A DNA stretch of 64,000 nt from Cyanophora paradoxa (lineage: Eukaryota > Glaucocystophyceae > Cyanophorales > Cyanophoraceae): contig QPMI01000494.1 in NCBI GenBank assembly GCA_004431415.1, forward strand, positions 248,001 through 312,000. Reading direction: 5' to 3'. Within the stretch, counting starts at the first letter, position 1. Every line of letters starts with the position of its first letter. This document shows, in pieces, positions 56,894 to 64,000 of the stretch. A model generated the notes under the pieces. The model saw only the letters and a program-made list of their open reading frames with translations. It was not told the DNA's origin and did no database searches. A program made the translations under genes and the position numbers.

Positions 56894-57980
56894 GGCGCGC
56901 GCGGCCGGGCCGCGGCGCCGGCCGCGCGGCCGCGGGCAGGGCAGGCGCCGCCGCCAGCGGCCGCCGGCCGCCCAGCCTCTCTCTTCTACTTGCGGGCCGG
57001 TCCAGTCGAGTAGACGAGAGATCAATTCCCAGTCGTCGCTCCTTCGTCGGTTACTTTGTTAGCCCTCAGGGCTTCACGATCAGGCCAGCGCCCCGAGTTC
57101 TATTGATTTATCGTACTAAATTTAATAGCGCTCTTAAGGCTTTATTTCAAGGTGTAGATGTAGCTAGATCCCCCTCCAGTGCATGATACTTCTCCCTGCA
57201 ACAGTGTAATACGTTAACTTTATTGACGTGTCCGACGGTATTATTAATACAATTGCAATCGCAAAGTACCAAAACGTGCCGCTTAAGCTCGATCGCCGGG
57301 CCCGGGCGCTAGGCCATGCGCCATGCAGCTGCAGAATGATGCAGGCCCTTCAAAAAATTTGGCGCCGCGGCGCGACCTGAGCCCTCGAGATCGCTGTCAG
57401 TGTGAGCTAAAAAGTACTCGGCTCGATCGCCAGCTCGAGTAAGTGATCGACATTTCGCACGCCGGGCGCCGGCGCCAGCGGCCGCGCAGGCGCCCGGCGC
57501 TGCGGTCGCGGTACCGGTACGTATACGTATATACGTATACGCCGCGCCGTGACGCGCGGGCCCGGCCGCGGCCCGGCAGGCCGGCGCCGCGGCGCGGGGA
57601 TCCGGGAGCTTGGAGCGGGGACCGGCCCGGCGGCCGCGGGCGTGCGCCGCGCCGGGGCCCGCCAGGCTGGGACCGGACCTGCGATCGGTCCGAAGCGCTA
57701 GCGCGCGCGCGCCAGCTGCAGGCCTAGGGCCATAGCCTAGTAGCGCGCGCCATGCATGCGCATCTGCCGGCGCCGGCGGCGCTACGACCTAAATCTACAT
57801 CGCCGAGTCGGCGGGACATATATACGGAGCGGCGGCGGCGCCGGCGCCGCGCGGCGCTCCGTCGTCGCAGCGCTGAGATCGAGGCCTAGGGCCGGGTTCC
57901 GGGCGGGACCGGGCCGGGCCGGGGGGTACCGTTTCAGGGGTCCGACCACCTGATTATGATCGACGCCACCTGATAGCGGG
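56894..57980. other. Spacer with extreme GC blocks and a perfect palindrome
   Basis: Contains GC-only tracts (about 56895-56985 and 57440-57700) and the perfect 20-bp palindrome GTATACGTATATACGTATAC at 57521-57540. No gene was supported. It should include the promoter of the WD40-TIR gene, but no TATA-like element could be assigned. Confidence 0.5.
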
Positions 57981-60900
57981 ATGTTCGACTCTTTCAGCCT
58001 GAAGGCCCTGCACTTGAAGGACCTGGCCACCGGGCTCTCCGCCGCCTGCGTCGCGCTCTCGCCGGTCCGAACTTTCCGCGAAGTTCTAGATCTAGCGTCC
58101 ATGAAGGGGTTCGATGCCGTGCGATTGGCGCGTAGGCTCACTTCGAATCCGGATCGCGCAGGATGGGTCCGTCGTCGCGACGAGCAAGGGCGGCGGCTGC
58201 AGCGTACGTGTGTTCAAGACAGAGACCGGCGAGCTCCTGCAGGTCTTGAAGCACCACAAGCGTTTCGTCACGGCTCTCGCTATCACGCAGGTGCCGCACC
58301 CGCCCGCCCGCGCCCGCGCCCGGCCCGCAGGCCTTAGTTCTAGATCTGATCATATGCATGACCTGGCCCGCGCCGGCCCGGCCCGGCCCGACTGCGTGCA
58401 GGATGGCAAGACGCTTGTTTCTGCCTCTCTGGACGCAGACAGCGCCGCGTGCGCCTGGTCGCTGGCCGCCGCTCCGGGCGAGCAGCCGTCGACCGGGCCA
58501 ACGAAAGTCTTCGCGGACAAGAAGGCCCACACGGACGGCGTGCTTGCGCTCGCGGTCTCGGCCGACGGCCGGCTGCTCGCCACGGGCGGGCGCGACAGGC
58601 TCGTCTGCGTCTGGCGCCTCGACGAGGGCCGCTTCGTCCAGCCGCTCGCCGCCCACTCGGGGGCCGTCCGCTGCCTCGCGTTCTCCGCCGTGCGCACGCG
58701 CTTCCCGCCTCCTCCGAGGCTCCTCGAATCCCTCTTAAGCTTAGGGGTACAGGACGGGAAGGCGCTCGTGTCGGGCGGGGACGACGGCGCGCTCGTCGTC
58801 TGGCGCCAGAACAGCGGCGGCGGGTGGACGCAGGAGAAGCACATCGCGGCGCACGCAGGAGCCGCCTTCTCCGTCGCTGTCAGCCAAGTGCGCGTCCGCC
58901 ATCGACGACGTCGCCTACCGAGCCTAAGCTAGCCTAACTAAGCGCGCAGGACGGGAAGTTCGCATTCTCCGCGGGCGCGGACAAGGCGGTGCGGAAGTGG
59001 GGACTGTCGGGGGCCGCGGTCGCGAAGGCCGAGGGCCACACGGACGCCGTCCTCAGCATCGCCGTATCCCGGGTGCGGCTTCGCCCCACCCCCCCCCCCC
59101 GCCCTCCATCCCCAGCGCCTTCCCCCCCCTCCCCCCCCAACAACAACGCTTGGACTCTACCACTCCCCGACGCTCCCCCTCCTCCTCCCCTTTCCCCCTC
59201 CGGCCCTCCCCCCCTCCCCCCTCCTTCCCACCGCCTCCCCATCGCCTCCCTCCCCTTCCACCCCCCCTCCTCCGCTTCTTTAACCCTCATCCCTCATCGC
59301 TTCGAATTCCCGCGCCCGGCCTCCGCGCCTCCGCCGCCCGACCCCACCCCCCCCCCCCCCCCACCCACCCACCCTCCACCCGCCTTCCCCACGTTGCCCC
59401 CTCCCCTCCTCCGCTTCGATCGTCCGCTTTGAATTCCCTTCCTTATCCCGCCCCTGCCCACCGCCCTCCATACCCCCCTCGCCTCCCCCCCTCGCCTCCA
59501 CCCCCCCACCCACCACCGACCCTCCACCCCAGCCACCCACTCCGCCCTCTCCCCTACCCCTCCCTCACCGTCCCAACCCCACACACCCCACGCCTCCACC
59601 CTCCCCCACCCCACCCCACCCCCTCCCTCCGCCCGCCATCCCCCTTTCCCTCCCCCGCCCTTCTCCTCGCCTGAACATCGCCATGCAGGACGGCTTGAAA
59701 CTGTTCTCCTCGTCGCGGGACAAGACCGTGAGGGAGTGGGAGATCCCGGAGGGTAGCCTTATCGGCCTGGACACGCTCAAGCGGGCCGTGAGCGGCGGCA
59801 TGGAGGAGTGGAAGCTCGTCAACACGCGGCTCAAGACCGATGCCGCCACCTCCCTGAGCCTTTCCAAGGTCCTTGCGGCGTACCCCCTCGAGCTGTATCG
59901 TACCCCCGATATTTTCTGAAGACCGGGTACAGAGCGGGGACCTGCTTGCCGAGGCGGAGGCCGGGGGCCAGGTGGTTCTGACGTGGCGCGCGGCGCGCAA
60001 CGGGGTCGCGCAGCGCGTTATCCCCGTCAGCAACGCGCAGGAAGTGCGTTGTGCCCCCGCTCCCTCCCCTTCCTCCCCTGCCCCCCTCCTCCCCCCCAAC
60101 CCCCCTTCTCCCCTTTTCCGGTCCCCCATCCCTTCCGCCTAGTGCCCTAGTGCGCTGTGCTAACAGTGTCCCAAGCCGCCCCGCCCTCCCTCCTCCCCTC
60201 CCTCCCCTCCCCCCCCCTGCACCCTACACCCTCTTCTCCCCTCCCCCCTTCCCGCCCCGACCCCCCATTCCTGCCCCCCTAATCGCATCAACGCCACCGC
60301 AGGCACCGGCAGCGGCCGCATCAACAGCACCTCCGCCGCAGCCAGCCCCCGCAGCTCCGGCCCCAGCCCCCCCAGCACCCGCATCCCCAGCCCCCTCGAC
60401 CCCTGTCGCCCCAGCTCCCGCCGTCGACGCCTCGCCGAAAGAGGGCCCAGCTGCAGCTGTATTGGCCCAGCCGGAGAGTCCGAGCGCGGCCGCGGGCGCT
60501 GCGGCCGCTGCGCTCGGCGCCGCGAAGCAGCTGATGGATTCGGGCAGCGCGAAGCTGATGGCTGTGAAGGACGACGTCTTCGGGCTTGGCGCCAAGTTCA
60601 AAGGCATGCTGAGGCGCGACAGCGCGCCGGACAAGGCGGCGGAGCCGCAGCCGCAGCCGCAGCTCCAGCCTGAAGCAGGAGACAAGAAGGCGGCGGCGGA
60701 GGTGGAGGCGAAAGCGTCAGAGACGGCGAAAGAGCAGCCGGAGGCAGAGGCTAAGCCTGCGGCGGCAGAGGCTAAGCCTGCGGCGGCAGAGGCTAAGCCA
60801 GCGGCAGCGGAGGCTATGCCAGCGGCGGCGGAGGCTATGCCAGCGGCAGCGGAGGCTAAGCCAGCGGCGGCAGAGGCTAAGCCTGCGGCGGCAGAGGCTA

Positions 60901-61964
60901 AGCCAGCGGCAGCGGAGGCTAATCCGGCGACGGCGGAGGCGGCTCTAGTGCCCACTCACGGCCTTCCTGCTGCCGCGGCAGCAGCGAAGTCGAACGGCGT
61001 CGGCGCTCCGCCCCTGGCCGTCGCCTCCGACGGCAAGCGTTGGGACGTTTTTGTGAGGCGCGTTCTTATGCTTCATTCGGCCCTCCCCTTTTTCATGCTT
61101 TCAATGCGCGCAGCTACGCGCACGTGGACGCTGCGATTGTTTTCCAGTACGCGAAAGCCCTCGAGGCGGCAGGCTTTTCGGTCTGGCGCGCCCTTCGGCC
61201 CCGCCCCGCCCCGCCCCGCCCCTCCCCGCCCCGCCCCGCCCCTCCCCGCCCCGCCCCGCCGTCCTCGCGCCGCTGAGCGTCCGCTCTCCGCAGGATCGAC
61301 CGCGAGCTGAAGACTGGCCAGCGCTGGATGGCCAAGATCGGCGTGCGCCATGACCCCCCTCCCCCCCGCAACTGTTTCGCCTTCCATCGGTAATCATATG
61401 AGGGCTTCCGCAGGATGCGATGGGCATCTGCCGTGCCTTTCTTTTATTCCTCTCCCCCGCCTACGTCGCCTCCAAGAACTGTCCGTACCCCCCTCGCCTC
61501 TTCCCCCCCCAGATTTGATCGCGCGGCAGGCGACGACGAGCTGCAGTACGCGCACCACCAGCTGCGCCTCCCCAAGTTCCCCGTCTGGATCGCCGACCCC
61601 AAGACCGTCGTCCTCCCCACCGACTACCGCATGGCGAGTTTGGCTCAGTTTTAGCCCAAGCACTAGTACTTGTTAATTAGACAAGCACTAGACAAGCCGA
61701 AGCACTAGTGCATGGCAAGCTTAGGCCCCATCTGAGCGTGACTCTACGTTGATTAGAGCCTTCTGAATCGATATCCCCATCCGAGCCTTGACTAGGCAAG
61801 CACTTCAGCGGCTGACGTCGCCGCAGATGATGGCCTCGGTGAACTGGCTCCAGCAGCAGGACGGGGAGATCGCCGCCGCCGTCGACGCAGCCTGCGCGAA
61901 GCTCATCGACGGCCTCCGGGACGCCGGCCTCCCGGGGCCCGCCTGCGGCCCCGCCGGGCCCTAG
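57981..61964 (+). CDS. WD40 beta-propeller / TIR domain fusion protein
   Basis: An ATG at 57981 opens MFDSFSLKALHLKDLATGLS. About six WD-like blades follow, each beginning at an exon start with D-G: DGSVVATSKGGGCSVRVFKT, DGKTLVSASLDADSAACAWS, a block with DGRLLATGGRDRLVCVWRLD, DGKALVSGGDDGALVVWRQN, DGKFAFSAGADKAVRKWGLS and DGLKLFSSSRDKTVREWEIP. A Pro/Ala-rich linker follows, with about nine AEAKPAA-type repeats (60745-60930). The C-terminal TIR domain is spliced over five exons: RWDVFVSYAHVDAAIVFQYA, KALEAAGFSVWIDRELKTGQ, GDAMGICRAFLLFLSPAYVA, SKNCPFDRAAGDDELQYAHH and QLRLPKFPVWIADPK. TIR domains signal by protein contact or cleave NAD; the Glu of DELQYA lies where the catalytic Glu of NAD-cleaving TIRs is expected. 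Three of the TIR introns are GC-AG. Stop at 61964. Confidence 0.87.
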
Positions 61965-62737
61965 CCACGGCCCGCCCTGGCCGGGCTGGCCCGGCACACG
62001 AACTCGCGGAGGCGATTTCAGTGTTCACCGTATTCCATTTTCTTATATAATTTTAACTTGTCGGGAAGAGGCATCGTCCCAAGAGGTTTGTTTTCGATCT
62101 GTTTTCGATCCTTGATCGTGGTCCTTGAGAATGTTCTCATTTCATCGTATATTTAAATTTTCCAAAACGTGTCCGAGCGAGGAGCCGGGAGCACGGGTGT
62201 ATCGGTGGGGCCTTGCATCGTATCGGACCGGTACCCCCGGTGGAGGGAAGAAGGGGGACGGGGGGTACGTATACGTCGCTGACAGGCATTGGCACGGCGG
62301 CCTTGCTCACTCTCGACATTAATTATATATGTAATTAATATTTGTTCCAATTGGATCAGCGCCCCGCCGGCGCCGGCGCCGCCCCCACATATTTAGCGAC
62401 CCATGCATGCGTCGACCCAGACCATCGGACCGGAGCGGCGCCGCAGCGCGCGCGCCGGGGCGCCAGGGCCAGGGCTAGGTGCCAGTCATACATATACATA
62501 TGCATGCACACCTGCGAAGCACCCCCCTCCTCCCCCCCTCCCGCCCTCCCATCCGCCCGCCATCCCCCGCCCCTTCCCGCCTCCCCTCCCCCATAGCTAG
62601 ACGCCCCCCCCCCCCCCCCCCCCCGCCAACCCTCCCCCCCCCCCCTTCCCGGCCCCGTCGACGTCCCTCTGTCTGCTTTACCGGCTCTGTCTGCTTCACT
62701 CTGCTTCGATTCAAACGTTGAATTATGAGATCGTTTT
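61965..62737. other. Spacer without a supported gene
   Basis: Holds a C-rich tract near 62600-62645 and GCATGC/CATATG palindromes near 62400-62510. Open frames are low-complexity only. Confidence 0.5.
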
Positions 62738-63537
62738 CGGCCTTGGGGAAAGGAGAGGCCCTTAGGTCTGTTGGTCACTTGTCACAAAATTTTAGAAAGC
62801 GAAATTCGTATATCTGAAGACACCTACTACCCCATTTTAGACTCTGGGGAGCACGATGGTCCGGCCCGTTTTCCTATGAGAGGCCTCTAATGGGCAGTAA
62901 CAGCACGTCGAAAAGCACAGAAAAGCATTTTCCCGGAAAAAAATAGAAAGCGCAAATCACATTGGCCTTCCAAGTCGAAATTTGAAAATTATTAATTTGA
63001 AGAGACCGCACCCCATTCGCTAGGAAATAGTTTCCAAATTAACGGAGAGCCACGTGGCCGGCCAGCAAATTTGTATGAGTCAGGGTCGTTGTCACAGTGT
63101 GTGCCACGAGGTGGGTTTTAAATATACTTGATGCGTTAGTTGAAAGATTATCAAAATAAACAATTTAAACAGAGCCTTATTACTACGAATTACATTCAAA
63201 TGATTCATAGATAATTATCAACCACCTCCAAAAAGCGCCGAAAGTCGTTTTCATTCAGCTGAGACGACCAATGGGCCCCTCGGGGCCTGTACTCGGTACA
63301 ACTGCGGCCGATTGGGCCCCGCATCGATATCGATATCTGTACCCTTGCGGCACAACTCTGTACCCTCTCACTTGAGTGTGTACCCTTGCCGAGTATACGT
63401 AGACCCCTCTGTTTCTCCTCCCCCCTCCCCCGTAACCGCGCGCGGTTGCGGGCCCCCGTTAAAAAACAAAGAGCTGCCACCCTCACGCCTTGAAGCCCCA
63501 AGACCCAAGGCCACTCCTGCTACGCAGGGACTCGCTT
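62738..63537 (+). repeat. Dispersed repeat, right (unsplit) copy
   Basis: About 800 nt, inverted relative to the two-part copy at 28671-28931 plus 30762-31185. It begins GGCCTTGGGGAAAGGAGAGG and ends near GCAGGGACTCGC. Internally it has AACCGCGCGCGGTT and two near-direct TGTACCCTTGC-type strings. No transposase, reverse transcriptase, terminal inverted repeat or target duplication could be identified, so its class is unknown. Confidence 0.75.
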
Positions 63538-64000
63538 GTCATCACTTCTTCCAATGCTCTCCTCGCTGTCCCCTTCTTGGGGCCGGGTCCTCTGCGGTTC
63601 GGCCCCTGGATGAACAACGAAGGATCGGCTTCTGCGTCGAGCGGATCGCGAAACAACAAATTGAATAACCCTCTGGCAAGAAAATGTGCAATGCGATAGA
63701 ATAGAAGATTTCCTCTGTGATTTCTGCCGGCCATGGGACAGGCCCGCGGCCGCGCGCGACCGCCCGGCCCCGCCTCAAGCTTTCTTGAATATCTGGATCC
63801 GAAAGCCGCGGCCGAGGCCTAGACGGAGACAATACGTCTAAAGATAGAACTGAGGTATCCGTAAAGTGCACGTGTCAAGTCGAGAGATGCGCCTACTGGT
63901 TACGCCGTGCCGGGAACCTATCAGCCATCGCGGCCGAGTATAGCTAGAGCCACCCAGGAAAGTGCGCGTGCGCTAGATCGGAATTCGATTGCATATAGAT
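63538..64000. other. Window end, no supported gene
   Basis: Short frames in both directions overlap one another (for example GNYNN-type and RSTQKPILRC-type peptides) without exon borders or recognisable domains. It may be further repeat sequence. Confidence 0.35.

Noticed and set aside
59090-59680. Proline-rich open frames over 200 codons
   Set aside because: They are translations of a C-rich intron between two WD40 exons.
1-64000. CRISPR arrays, operons, rRNA genes or viral genes
   Set aside because: No spaced direct repeats of CRISPR type, no polycistronic layout, no rRNA blocks and no capsid, polymerase or integrase domains were seen in either strand.

Overview
This window is nuclear DNA from a eukaryote, most likely a GC-rich, flagellated, plastid-bearing microalga. 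It has spliceosomal introns, many of them only 50-80 nt and several with GC-AG borders. It also encodes an intraflagellar-transport GTPase (IFT22), a plant/algal-type DNA topoisomerase VI A subunit, and a NEET-type Fe-S protein with a transit-peptide-like N-terminus. A haptophyte would fit the base composition and the GC-AG introns, but that is inference and no marker here fixes the lineage. Most genes can only be read by splicing short exons, so exon limits below are manual and approximate unless stated.

Layout. 1-18037 (+): a giant modular membrane protein, cut at the window start, with FN3, a Pro-rich linker, REJ/PKD-like and GPS-like modules, one transmembrane helix, and then a long FN3-like array whose last part is five near-identical 1.37-kb tandem units. 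18.5-19.1 kb (-): a small unknown gene. 19.1-20.7 kb: repeats. 20.7-23.1 kb (-): an unknown low-complexity protein, divergent from TOP6A/SPO11-3 at 23.3-27.0 kb (+). 27.0-34.5 kb: a repeat-rich, partly AT-rich block. It holds a small two-exon gene (29.2-30.0 kb, -), two hAT-like elements with perfect 8-bp target duplications, and part of a dispersed repeat whose inverted partner lies at 62.7-63.5 kb. 34.6-37.1 kb (+): a secreted Ser/Pro-rich protein. 38.5-40.0 kb (-): a secreted LamG-like protein. 40.6-41.3 kb (+): the NEET protein. 41.6-43.25 kb (-): an unknown protein, divergent from IFT22 (43.6-44.7 kb, +). 45.5-52.5 kb (-): a six-transmembrane cyclic-nucleotide-binding-domain channel with ankyrin repeats, divergent from an AIFM2/FSP1-like FAD oxidoreductase (53.1-56.9 kb, +). 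58.0-62.0 kb (+): a WD40-TIR fusion protein.

The genes do not form a pathway. Most neighbours are divergent or convergent pairs with short spacers. The strongest leads are the FN3 array placed after the GPS and transmembrane helix, the tandem units that carry their own homogenised introns, the non-canonical GPG pore filter encoded on a 30-nt microexon, the WD40-TIR fusion, and short introns built around tRNA T-arm-like sequence together with a strand-specific GTACCCC intron motif.
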